Positions 1 to 12,808 of a stretch of DNA of 64,000 bases are shown in pieces. Origin of the DNA: Pisaster brevispinus (lineage: Eukaryota > Echinodermata > Asteroidea > Forcipulatida > Asteriidae); contig JAMKCF010000016.1 of the NCBI GenBank assembly GCA_023634235.1, positions 5,379,140 to 5,443,139 on the forward strand, read 5' to 3'. The stretch's first letter is position 1; each line of letters opens with the position of its first letter. The notes beneath the pieces were generated by a model. That model searched no databases, was not told the origin of the DNA, and saw only the letters and a program-made list of their open reading frames with translations. The position numbers were made by a program, and so were the translations under genes.

Positions 1-2250
1 AACAAGGGTGTTCTTCAGCTTCTGTTTCAATCTCAGCGAGATCTGGGACGAACATTTTTCAAATCCTTCAAATGGCTCTGAGATTAAGTCTCTACAAAGA
101 CATATAGGTGTTCTGAGCTTTTGGTTCAATCTCAGCGTGATCGGGAACAAGCATTTTTCAAATCTTTCAGAATGCTCTGAGATGAAGTCTGTACGAAGAA
201 ACAAAGGTTTTCTGAAGCTTCTCGTTCAATCTCAGCGTGATCTGGGACGAACATATTTAAAATCTTTCAGATGGCTCTGAGATGAAGTCTGTACGAAGAA
301 ACATGAATGTTGAACCATAAGCTTCAGCTTATGGTTCAACCTTAATTTTGATATGGGACCAAATAAAATGTAATTGTTCAAAAAGCTCCGAGACGAATTC
401 TGTAGTGAAAGTCATGGGTGTTCTGAAGCTCTTGGTTCAATATCAGCGTGATCGGGGATGTAAAACTTTAAAACCCTTCAGAATGCTCCGAGATAAATTA
501 TGTACGAAGAAACATGGGTGTTCTGAAGCTTTTGGTTCAATCTCAGTGTGATCGGGACGAACGGGGATGAAAAACTTTAAAATCCTTCAGATTGCTCTAA
601 GATGAAATCGGTACGAAAAGAATAGGGTGTTCTGAAGCTTCCAGTTCAACCTCAACGTGATCGAGGACAAAATAAATTTAAACTGTTCAAAAAGCTCCGA
701 GACAAATTCTTTACGGAGGAATATGGGTGTTCTGGAATTCCTGGTTCAATCTCAGCGTGATCGGGAATAACCATTTTCAAACCTTTCAGAATGCTCTGAT
801 ATGAAGTCTGTACGAAGAAACATGGATGTTCTTAAGCTTTTGGTTCAATCTCAGCGTGATCGGGAACAAGCATTTTCAAACCTTTCAGAATCCTCTGATA
901 TGAAGTCTGTACGAAGAAACATGGATGTTCTTAAGCTTATGGTTCAATCTCAGTGTGATCGGGACGAACAGGGATGAAATCGGTACGAAAAGAACATGGG
1001 TGTTCTGAAGCTTCCGGTTCAACCTCAACGTGATCGAGGACAAAATAAATTTAAACTGTTCAAAAAGCTCCGAGACGAATTCTTTACGGAGGAATATGGG
1101 TGTTCTGGAATTCCTGGTTCAATCACAGCGTGATCGGGAATAACCATTTTCAAACCTTTCAGAATGCTCTGATATGAAGTCTGTACGAAGAAACATCGGT
1201 GTTCTGAAGTTTCTGGGTCAATTTCAACGTAATCGGAGATGGACAATTTTCATATCCTTCCGAATGGCTCTAAAATGAATTCTGTACGAAGGAACATGAG
1301 TGTTCTGAAGCTTTTGTTTCAATCTCAGCGTGATCGGCAACAAACATTTTTCCAACTTTTCAGAATGCTCCGTGATAAATTCTCTACCAAGGAACATGGG
1401 TGTTCTTAAGCTTCTGGTTCAATCTTAATGTGATCGGGGACAAAATAAAATTAAACTGTTTAAATAGCTCCGAAACGAATTCTGTATGAAAGATCATGGG
1501 TGTTCTGAAGCTCTTGGATCAATTTCAGCGTAATCCTTCAGAATGCTCTCAGATGAAATCTGTTCGAAGAAACATGGGTTTTCTGAAGCTTCTCGTTCAA
1601 TCTCAGCGTGATCTGGGACGAACATATTTCAAATTCTCCAGATGGCTCTGAGATGAAGTCTGTACGAAGAAACATGGATGTTCTTAAGCTTCTGGTTCAA
1701 TCTTAATGTGATCCGGGACAAAATAAAATTTAACTGTTCAAAAAGCACCGAGACGAATTCTGTTTGAAGGAACAAGGGTGTTCTTCAGCTTCTGTTTCAA
1801 TCTCAGCGAGATCTGGGACGAACAATTTTTAAACCTCTCAGAATCCTCGGAGATGAAGTCTGTACGAAAAAACATGGGTGTTCTGAAGTTTCTAGGTCAA
1901 TCTCAACTTTTGGTTCAATCCCAGCGTGATCGGGACGAACATTTTCAAATATTTCAGATGGCTCGGATATGAAGTCTTTACGAAGAAAAATGGATGTTCT
2001 GCAGCTTCTGTTTTCAATCTCAGCGTGATCGGGGACGAACAATTTTCAAACTTTCCGAACTCTCCGAGATGAATTCTGTACGAAGAAACAGGGGTGTTGT
2101 GCAGTTTCTGGTTCAATCTCAGCGTGATCGGGCATGACCATTTTTCGAACCCTTCAGATGGCTTTGAGATTAAGTCTCTACGAAGAAATATGGATGTTCT
2201 GCAGATTCTGTTTCAATCTCAGCGCGATCGGCAACAATCATTTTTCAAAC
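1..2250. repeat. Left copy of the 3.47-kb higher-order unit family
   Basis: This stretch matches 23,738 to about 26,090 nearly base for base. The offset is 23,737 bp at first and 23,837 bp after about 800, because this copy lacks one 100-bp monomer that is present at 24,464. It shows that the 3.47-kb family lies on both sides of the 4.42-kb family. Confidence 0.85.
309..340. repeat. Perfect 32-bp palindrome in a satellite monomer
   Basis: Two 15-bp arms (GTTGAACCATAAGCT and its reverse complement) flank a TC spacer. Other copies of this monomer read ATGTTCTGAAGCTTATGG and lack the left arm. The added arm is the reverse complement of the adjoining sequence. Confidence 0.95.
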
Positions 2251-2500
2251 CTTTCAAAAAGCTCCGTGACGAATTCTGTACGAAGAAACAGGGGTGTTGT
2301 GCAGTTTCTGGTTCAATCTCAGCGTGATCGGGCATGACCATTTTTCGAACCCTTCAGATGGCTTTGAGATTAAGTCTCTACGAAGAAATATGGATGTTCT
2401 GCAGATTCTGTTTCAATCTCAGCGTGATCGGCAACAATCATTTTTCAAACCTTTCAAAAAGCTCCGTGACGAATTATGTACGAAGAAACAAAGGTTTTCT
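2090..2500. repeat. 200-bp dimer duplication inside the array
   Basis: Two consecutive monomers at 2,094-2,293 are repeated at 2,294-2,493 almost without change, giving a local 200-bp period. The downstream copy differs by a few substitutions. It is a small, recent-looking tandem duplication of a monomer pair. Confidence 0.8.
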
Positions 2501-3955
2501 GAAGCTTCTCGTTCAATCTCAGCGTGATCTGGGACGAACATATTTAAAATCTTTCAGATGGCTCTGAGATGAAGTCTGTACGAAGAAACATGAATGTTGA
2601 ACCATAAGCTTCAGCTTATGGTTCAACCTTAATTTTGATATGGGACCAAATAAAATGTAGTTGTTCAAAAAGCTCCGAGACGAATTCTGTAATGAAAGTC
2701 ATGGGTGTTCTGAAGCTCTTGGTTCAATATCAGCGTGATCGGGGATGTAAAACTTTAAAACCCTTCAGAATGCTCTGAGATAAATTATGTATGAGGGAAC
2801 ATGGGTGTTCTGAAGTTTCTGGTTCAACCTTAATTTGATCGGGGACAAAATAAAATTAAACTGTTCAAAAAGCTCCGATACGAATTCTGTATGAAGGAAC
2901 ATGGGCGTTCTGAAGCTTCTGTTTCAATCTCAGCGTGATCGGGAACAAGCATTTTTCAAACCTCTCAGAATCCTCGGAGATGAAGTCTGTACGAAAAAAC
3001 ATGGGTGTTCTGAAGTTTCTAGGTCAATCTCAACTTTTGGTTCAATCTCAGCGTGATCGGGACGAACATTTTCAAATATTTCAGATGGCTCGGATATGAA
3101 GTCTTTACGAAGAAAAATGGATGTTCTGCAGCTTCTGTTTTCAATCTCAGCATGATCGGGTACGAACAGTTTTAAAACCCTTCAGAATGCTCTCAGATGA
3201 ATTCTGTACAAAGAAATATGAATGTTCTAAAGCTTCTGGTTCAATCTCAGCGTGATCAGTGAAGAACAATTTTCAAACTTTCCGAACTCTCCGAGATGAA
3301 TTCTGTACGAAAAAACAGGGGTGTTGTGCAGTTTCTGGTTCAATCTCAGCGTGATCGGGCATAACCATTTTTCGAACCCTTCAGATGGTTTGAGATTAAG
3401 TCTCTACGAAGAAATATGGATGTTCTGCAGATTCTGTTTCAATCTCAGCGTGATCAGCAACAATCATTTTTCAAACCTTTCAAAAAGCTCCGTGACGAAT
3501 TATGTATGAAGGAACGTGGGTGTTCTGAAGCTTTTGGTTCAATCTCAGCGGGATCAAAATTTTTCAGATCCTTCAAAATGCTCCAAGATGAATTCTGTAC
3601 GAAGAAACATGGGTGTTGTGCAGATTCTGGTTCAATCTTAAAGTGATCGAGGACAAAAAAAAATTAAACTGCTCAAAAAGCTCCGAGACGAATTCTGTAC
3701 GAAGAAACATGGGAGTTCTGAAGTTCCAGGTTCAATCTCAGCGTGATCGGGAATAACCATTTTTCGAAACCTTTCAGAATGCTCTGATATGAAGTCTGTA
3801 CGAAGAAATATGGATGTTCTTAAGCTTCTGGTTCAATCTTAATGTGATCCGGGACAAAATAAAATTTAACTGTTCAAAAAGCACCGTGACGAATTCTGTT
3901 TGAAGGAACAAGGGTGTTCTTCAGCTTCTGTTTCAATCTCAGCGAGATCTGGGAC
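2500..3955. repeat. Mixed satellite monomers between the two higher-order families
   Basis: Monomers here resemble parts of the 3.47-kb family (for example 3,914-4,186 equals 23,745-24,017), but the order differs from the 21-27 kb copies. It is a transition zone leading into the first 4.42-kb unit. Confidence 0.7.
2596..2627. repeat. Perfect 32-bp palindrome, second copy
   Basis: Same arms and same TC spacer as at 309-340, in a monomer whose neighbours differ slightly (GTAGTTGTTC here, GTAATTGTTC there). Confidence 0.95.
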
Positions 3956-6900
3956 GAACATTTTTCAAATCCTTCAAATGGCTCTGAGATTAAGTCTCTA
4001 CAAAGACACATAGGTGTTCTGAGCTTTTGGTTCAATCTCAGCGTGATCGGGAACAAGCATTTTTCAAATCTTTCAGAATGCTCTGAGATGAAGTCTGTAC
4101 GAAGAAACAAAGGTTTTCTGAAGCTTCTCGTTCAATCTCAGCGTGATCTGGGACGAACATATTTAAAATCTTTCAGATGGCTCTGAGATGAAGTCTGTAC
4201 GAAGAAACATGAATGTTCTGAAGCTTATGGTTCAACCTTAATTTTGTTATGGGACCAAATAAAATGTAATTGTTCAAAAAGCTCCGAGACGAATTCTTTA
4301 ATGAAAGTCATGGGTGTTCTGAAGCTCTTGGTTCAATCTCAGCGCGATCGGGGATGTAAAACTTTAAAACCCTTCAGAATGCTCCGAGATGAGTTATGTA
4401 CGAGGGAACATGGGTGTTCTGAAGTTTCTGTTTCAATCTTAATGTGATCGGGGACAAAATAAAATTAAATTGATCAAAAAGCTCCCAGACGAATTATGTA
4501 ACGAAAGTCATGGGTGTTCTGAAGCTCTTGGTTCAATATCAGCGCGATCGGGGATGTAAAACTTTAAAACCCTTCAGAATGCTCCGAGATGAGTTATGTA
4601 CGAGGGAACATGGGTGTTCTTCATCTTCTGTTTCAATCTCAGCGAGATCTGGGACGAACATTTTTCAAATCCTTCAGATGGCCCTGAGATTAAGTCTCTA
4701 CGAAGAAACATGGGTGTTTTGAAGCTTTTGGTTCAATCTCAGCGTGATCGGGAACAAGCATTTTCAAACCTTTCAGAATGCTCTGAGATGAAGTCTGTAC
4801 GAAGAAACATGGGTGTTCTGAAGCTTCTGTTTCAATCTCAGCGAGATCTGCGACGAACATTTTTTAAATCCTTCAGAATGCTCTAAGATAAATTCTGTAC
4901 GAAGAAACATGGGTGTTCTGAAGCTTTTGGTTCAATCTCAGTGTGATCGGGACGAACGGGGATGAAAAACTTTAAAATCCTTCAGATTGCTCTAAGATGA
5001 AATCGGTACGAAAAGAACATGGGTGTTCTGAAGCTTCCGGTTCAACCTCAACGTGATCGAGGACAAAATAAATTTAAACTGTTCAAAAAGCTCCGAGACG
5101 AATTCTTTATGGAGGAATATGGGTGTTCTGGAATTCCTGGTTCAATCTCAGCGTGATCGGGAATAACCATTTTTCGAAACCTTCAGATGGCTTGGAGATG
5201 AAGTCTCTACGAAGAAACATGGGTGTTTTGAAGCTTTTGGTTCAATCTCAGCGTGATCGGAAACAAGCATTTTCAAACCTTTCAAAATGCTCTGAGATGA
5301 AGTCTGTACGAAGAAACATGGGTGTTCTGAAGCTTTTGGTTCAATCTCAGCGTGATCGGGAACAAGCATTTTCAAACCTTTCAGAATGCTCTGATATGAA
5401 GTCTGTACGAAGAAACATGGATGTTCTTAAGCTTATGGTTCAATCTCAGTGTGATCGGGACGAACGGGGATGAAATCGGTACGAAAAGAACATGGGTGTT
5501 CTGAAGCTTCCGGTTCAACCTCAACGTGATCGAGGACAAAATAAATTTAAACTGTTCAAAAAGCTCCAAGACGAATTCTTTACGGAGGAATATGGGTGTT
5601 CTGGAATTCCTGGTTCAATCTCATTGGAACATTTTTCAAATCCTTCAAATGGCTCTGAGATTAAGTCTCTACAAAGACACATAGGTGTTCTGAGCTTTTG
5701 GTTCAATCTCAGCGTGATCGGGAACAAGCATTTTTCAAATCTTTCAGAATGCTCTGAGATGAAGTCTGTACGAAGAAACAAAGGTTTTCTGAAGCTTCTC
5801 GTTCAATCTCAGCGTGATCTGGGACGAACATATTTAAAATCTTTCAGATGGCTCTGAGATGAAGTCTGTACGAAGAAACATGAATGTTCTGAAGCTTATG
5901 GTTCAATCTCAGCGTGATCGGGAACAAGCATTTTCAAACCTTTCAGAATGCTCTGAGATGAAGTCTGTACGAAGAAACATGGGTGTTCTGAAGCTTCTGT
6001 TTCAATCTCAGCGAGATCTGCGACGAACATTTTTTAAATCCTTCAGAATGCTCTAAGATAAATTCTGTACGAAGAAACATGGGTGTTCTGAAGCTTTTGG
6101 TTCAATCTCAGTGTGATCGGGACGAACGGGGATGAAAAACTTTAAAATCCTTCAGATTGCTCTAAGATGAAATCGGTACGAAAAGAACATGGGTGTTCTG
6201 AAGCTTCCGGTTCAACCTCAACGTGATCGAGGACAAAATAAATTTAAACTGTTCAAAAAGCTCCGAGACGAATTCTTTATGGAGGAATATGGGTGTTCTG
6301 GAATTCCTGGTTCAATCTCAGCGTGATCGGGAATAACCATTTTTCGAAACCTTCAGATGGTTTGGAGATGAAGTCTCTACGAAGAAACATGGGTGTTTTG
6401 AAGCTTTTGGTTCAATCTCAGCGTGATCGGGAACAAGCATTTTCAAACCTTTCAAAATGCTCTGAGATGAAGTCTGTACGAAGAAACATGGGTGTTCTGA
6501 AGCTTTTGGTTCAATCTCAGCGTGATCGGGAACAAGCATTTTCAAACCTTTCAGAATGCTCTGATATGAAGTCTGTACGAAGAAACATGGATGTTCTTAA
6601 GCTTATGGTTCAATCTCAGTGTGATCGGGACGAACGGGGATGAAATCGGTACGAAAAGAACATGGGTGTTCTGAAGCTTCCGGTTCAACCTCAACGTGAT
6701 CGAGGACAAAATAAATTTAAACTGTTCAAAAAGCTCCAAGACGAATTCTTTACGGAGGAATATAGGTGTTCTGGAATTCCTGGTTCAATCTCAGCGAGAT
6801 CGGGACGAACTTTTTTTAAAATCCTTCAGAATGCTCTAAGATGAATTATGTACGAAAAACATGGGTGTTCTGCAGCTTCTGTTTCAATCTCAGCGTGATC

Positions 6901-8378
6901 GGGGACGAACAATTTTAAAACCCTTCAGAATGCTCTAAGATGAATTCTGTACGAAGAAACATGAATGTTCTGAAGCTTCTAGTTCAATCTCAGCGTGATC
7001 TGGGACGAACATATTTCAAATCTTTCAGATGACTCTGAGATGAAGTCTGTACGTAGAAACATGGATGTTCTGCCGCTTCTGTTTTTAATCTCAGCGTGAT
7101 CGGCATCAAACATTTTTCAAACTTTTCAAAAAGCTCCGTGATAAATTCTCTACCAAGGAACATGGGTGTTCTTAAGCTTCTAGTTCAATCTTAATGTGAT
7201 CGGGGACAAAATAAAATTAAATTGATCAAAAAGCTCCCAGACGAATTATGTAACGAAAGTCATGGGTGTTCTGAAGCTCTTGGTTCAATCTCAGCGCGAT
7301 CGGGGATGTAAAACTTTAAAACCCTTCAGAATGCTCCGAGATGAGTTATGTACGAGGGAACATGGGTGTTCTTCATCTTCTGTTTCAATCTCAGCGAGAT
7401 CTGGGACGAACATTTTTCAAATCCTTCAGATGGCCCTGAAATTAAGTCTCTACGAAGAAACATAGGTGTTCTGAGCTTTTGGTTCAATCTCAGCGTGATC
7501 TGGGAAAAACAATTTTAAATTCCTTCAGAATGCTCTAAGATGAATTCTGTACGAAGAAACATGGGTGTTCTGAAGCTTCTGTTTCAATCTCAGCGAGATC
7601 TGCGACGAACATTTTTTAAATCCTTCAGAATGCTCTAAGATAAATTCTGTACAAAGAAACATGGGTGTTCTGAAGCTTTTGGTTCAATCTCAGTGTGATC
7701 GGGACGAACGGGGATGAAAAACTTTAAAATCCTTCAGATTGCTCTAAGATGAAATCGGTACGAAAAGAACATGGGTGTTCTGAAGCTTCCGGTTCAACCT
7801 CAACGTGATCGAGGACAAAATAAATTTAAACTGTTCAAAAAGCTCCGAGACGAATTCTTTATGGAGGAATATGGGTGTTCTGGAATTCCTGGTTCAATCT
7901 CAGCGTGATCGGGAATAACCATTTTTCGAAACCTTCAGATGGCTTGGAGATGAAGTCTCTACGAAGAAACATGGGTGTTTTGAAGCTTTTGGTTCAATCT
8001 CAGCGTGATCGGGAACAAGCATTTTCAAACCTTTCAAAATGCTCTGAGATGAAGTCTGTACGAAGAAACATGGGTGTTCTGAAGCTTTTGGTTCAATCTC
8101 AGCGTGATCGGGAACAAGCATTTTCAAACCTTTCAGAATGCTCTGATATGAAGTCTGTACGAAGAAACATGGATGTTCTTAAGCTTATGGTTCAATCTCA
8201 GTGTGATCGGGACGAACGGGGATGAAATCGGTACGAAAAGAACATGGGTGTTCTGAAGCTTCCGGTTCAACCTCAACGTGATCGAGGACAAAATAAATTT
8301 AAACTGTTCAAAAAGCTCCAAGACGAATTCTTTACGGAGGAATATGGGTGTTCTGGAATTCCTGGTTCAATCTCATTG
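3956..8378. repeat. 4,423-bp higher-order unit, copy 1
   Basis: Homology with the following units starts at 3,956: GAACATTTTTCAAATCC here matches the same words at 8,379 and 12,809. The unit holds about 44 monomers. Using one monomer pair as landmark (5,123, 6,293, 7,875, then 9,546), it divides into blocks of 1,170, 1,582 and 1,671 bp, which sum to 4,423. Confidence 0.9.
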
Positions 8379-11300
8379 GAACATTTTTCAAATCCTTCAA
8401 ATGGCTCTGAGATTAAGTCTCTACAAAGACACATAGGTGTTCTGAGCTTTTGGTTCAATCTCAGCGTGATCGGGAACAAGCATTTTTCAAATCTTTCAGA
8501 ATGCTCTGAGATGAAGTCTGTACGAAGAAACAAAGGTTTTCTGAAGCTTCTCGTTCAATCTCAGCGTGATCTGGGACGAACATATTTAAAATCTTTCAGA
8601 TGGCTCTGAGATGAAGTCTGTACGAAGAAACATGAATGTTCTGAAGCTTATGGTTCAACCTTAATTTTGTTATGGGACCAAATAAAATGTAATTGTTCAA
8701 AAAGCTCCGAGACGAATTCTTTAATGAAAGTCATGGGTGTTCTGAAGCTCTTGGTTCAATCTCAGCGCGATCGGGGATGTAAAACTTTAAAACCCTTCAG
8801 AATGCTCCGAGATGAGTTATGTACGAGGGAACATGGGTGTTCTGAAGTTTCTGTTTCAATCTTAATGTGATCGGGGACAAAATAAAATTAAATTGATCAA
8901 AAAGCTCCCAGACGAATTATGTAACGAAAGTCATGGGTGTTCTGAAGCTCTTGGTTCAATATCAGCGCGATCGGGGATGTAAAACTTTAAAACCCTTCAG
9001 AATGCTCCGAGATGAGTTATGTACGAGGGAACATGGGTGTTCTTCATCTTCTGTTTCAATCTCAGCGAGATCTGGGACGAACATTTTTCAAATCCTTCAG
9101 ATGGCCCTGAGATTAAGTCTCTACGAAGAAACATGGGTGTTTTGAAGCTTTTGGTTCAATCTCAGCGTGATCGGGAACAAGCATTTTCAAACCTTTCAGA
9201 ATGCTCTGAGATGAAGTCTGTACGAAGAAACATGGGTGTTCTGAAGCTTCTGTTTCAATCTCAGCGAGATCTGCGACGAACATTTTTTAAATCCTTCAGA
9301 ATGCTCTAAGATAAATTCTGTACGAAGAAACATGGGTGTTCTGAAGCTTTTGGTTCAATCTCAGTGTGATCGGGACGAACGGGGATGAAAAACTTTAAAA
9401 TCCTTCAGATTGCTCTAAGATGAAATCGGTACGAAAAGAACATGGGTGTTCTGAAGCTTCCGGTTCAACCTCAACGTGATCGAGGACAAAATAAATTTAA
9501 ACTGTTCAAAAAGCTCCGAGACGAATTCTTTATGGAGGAATATGGGTGTTCTGGAATTCCTGGTTCAATCTCAGCGTGATCGGGAATAACCATTTTTCGA
9601 AACCTTCAGATGGCTTGGAGATGAAGTCTCTACGAAGAAACATGGGTGTTTTGAAGCTTTTGGTTCAATCTCAGCGTGATCGGAAACAAGCATTTTCAAA
9701 CCTTTCAAAATGCTCTGAGATGAAGTCTGTACGAAGAAACATGGGTGTTCTGAAGCTTTTGGTTCAATCTCAGCGTGATCGGGAACAAGCATTTTCAAAC
9801 CTTTCAGAATGCTCTGATATGAAGTCTGTACGAAGAAACATGGATGTTCTTAAGCTTATGGTTCAATCTCAGTGTGATCGGGACGAACGGGGATGAAATC
9901 GGTACGAAAAGAACATGGGTGTTCTGAAGCTTCCGGTTCAACCTCAACGTGATCGAGGACAAAATAAATTTAAACTGTTCAAAAAGCTCCAAGACGAATT
10001 CTTTACGGAGGAATATGGGTGTTCTGGAATTCCTGGTTCAATCTCATTGGAACATTTTTCAAATCCTTCAAATGGCTCTGAGATTAAGTCTCTACAAAGA
10101 CACATAGGTGTTCTGAGCTTTTGGTTCAATCTCAGCGTGATCGGGAACAAGCATTTTTCAAATCTTTCAGAATGCTCTGAGATGAAGTCTGTACGAAGAA
10201 ACAAAGGTTTTCTGAAGCTTCTCGTTCAATCTCAGCGTGATCTGGGACGAACATATTTAAAATCTTTCAGATGGCTCTGAGATGAAGTCTGTACGAAGAA
10301 ACATGAATGTTCTGAAGCTTATGGTTCAATCTCAGCGTGATCGGGAACAAGCATTTTCAAACCTTTCAGAATGCTCTGAGATGAAGTCTGTACGAAGAAA
10401 CATGGGTGTTCTGAAGCTTCTGTTTCAATCTCAGCGAGATCTGCGACGAACATTTTTTAAATCCTTCAGAATGCTCTAAGATAAATTCTGTACGAAGAAA
10501 CATGGGTGTTCTGAAGCTTTTGGTTCAATCTCAGTGTGATCGGGACGAACGGGGATGAAAAACTTTAAAATCCTTCAGATTGCTCTAAGATGAAATCGGT
10601 ACGAAAAGAACATGGGTGTTCTGAAGCTTCCGGTTCAACCTCAACGTGATCGAGGACAAAATAAATTTAAACTGTTCAAAAAGCTCCGAGACGAATTCTT
10701 TATGGAGGAATATGGGTGTTCTGGAATTCCTGGTTCAATCTCAGCGTGATCGGGAATAACCATTTTTCGAAACCTTCAGATGGTTTGGAGATGAAGTCTC
10801 TACGAAGAAACATGGGTGTTTTGAAGCTTTTGGTTCAATCTCAGCGTGATCGGGAACAAGCATTTTCAAACCTTTCAAAATGCTCTGAGATGAAGTCTGT
10901 ACGAAGAAACATGGGTGTTCTGAAGCTTTTGGTTCAATCTCAGCGTGATCGGGAACAAGCATTTTCAAACCTTTCAGAATGCTCTGATATGAAGTCTGTA
11001 CGAAGAAACATGGATGTTCTTAAGCTTATGGTTCAATCTCAGTGTGATCGGGACGAACGGGGATGAAATCGGTACGAAAAGAACATGGGTGTTCTGAAGC
11101 TTCCGGTTCAACCTCAACGTGATCGAGGACAAAATAAATTTAAACTGTTCAAAAAGCTCCAAGACGAATTCTTTACGGAGGAATATAGGTGTTCTGGAAT
11201 TCCTGGTTCAATCTCAGCGAGATCGGGACGAACTTTTTTTAAAATCCTTCAGAATGCTCTAAGATGAATTATGTACGAAAAACATGGGTGTTCTGCAGCT

Positions 11301-12808
11301 TCTGTTTCAATCTCAGCGTGATCGGGGACGAACAATTTTAAAACCCTTCAGAATGCTCTAAGATGAATTCTGTACGAAGAAACATGAATGTTCTGAAGCT
11401 TCTAGTTCAATCTCAGCGTGATCTGGGACGAACATATTTCAAATCTTTCAGATGACTCTGAGATGAAGTCTGTACGTAGAAACATGGATGTTAAATGTTC
11501 TGCCGCTTCTGTTTTTAATCTCAGCGTGATCGGCATCAAACATTTTTCAAACTTTTCAAAAAGCTCCGTGATAAATTCTCTACCAAGGAACATGGGTGTT
11601 CTTAAGCTTCTAGTTCAATCTTAATGTGATCGGGGACAAAATAAAATTAAATTGATCAAAAAGCTCCCAGACGAATTATGTAACGAAAGTCATGGGTGTT
11701 CTGAAGCTCTTGGTTCAATCTCAGCGCGATCGGGGATGTAAAACTTTAAAACCCTTCAGAATGCTCCGAGATGAGTTATGTACGAGGGAACATGGGTGTT
11801 CTTCATCTTCTGTTTCAATCTCAGCGAGATCTGGGACGAACATTTTTCAAATCCTTCAGATGGCCCTGAAATTAAGTCTCTACGAAGAAACATAGGTGTT
11901 CTGAGCTTTTGGTTCAATCTCAGCGTGATCTGGGAAAAACAATTTTAAATTCCTTCAGAATGCTCTAAGATGAATTCTGTACGAAGAAACATGGGTGTTC
12001 TGAAGCTTCTGTTTCAATCTCAGCGAGATCTGCGACGAACATTTTTTAAATCCTTCAGAATGCTCTAAGATAAATTCTGTACAAAGAAACATGGGTGTTC
12101 TGAAGCTTTTGGTTCAATCTCAGTGTGATCGGGACGAACGGGGATGAAAAACTTTAAAATCCTTCAGATTGCTCTAAGATGAAATCGGTACGAAAAGAAC
12201 ATGGGTGTTCTGAAGCTTCCGGTTCAACCTCAACGTGATCGAGGACAAAATAAATTTAAACTGTTCAAAAAGCTCCGAGACGAATTCTTTATGGAGGAAT
12301 ATGGGTGTTCTGGAATTCCTGGTTCAATCTCAGCGTGATCGGGAATAACCATTTTTCGAAACCTTCAGATGGCTTGGAGATGAAGTCTCTACGAAGAAAC
12401 ATGGGTGTTTTGAAGCTTTTGGTTCAATCTCAGCGTGATCGGGAACAAGCATTTTCAAACCTTTCAAAATGCTCTGAGATGAAGTCTGTACGAAGAAACA
12501 TGGGTGTTCTGAAGCTTTTGGTTCAATCTCAGCGTGATCGGGAACAAGCATTTTCAAACCTTTCAGAATGCTCTGATATGAAGTCTGTACGAAGAAACAT
12601 GGATGTTCTTAAGCTTATGGTTCAATCTCAGTGTGATCGGGACGAACGGGGATGAAATCGGTACGAAAAGAACATGGGTGTTCTGAAGCTTCCGGTTCAA
12701 CCTCAACGTGATCGAGGACAAAATAAATTTAAACTGTTCAAAAAGCTCCAAGACGAATTCTTTACGGAGGAATATGGGTGTTCTGGAATTCCTGGTTCAA
12801 TCTCATTG
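8379..12808. repeat. 4,430-bp higher-order unit, copy 2
   Basis: Landmarks sit at 9,546, 10,716 and 12,305. The unit is 7 bp longer than its neighbours. The extra AAATGTT lies at about 11,492, where the other copies read ATGGATGTTCTGCC without interruption. Confidence 0.9.
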
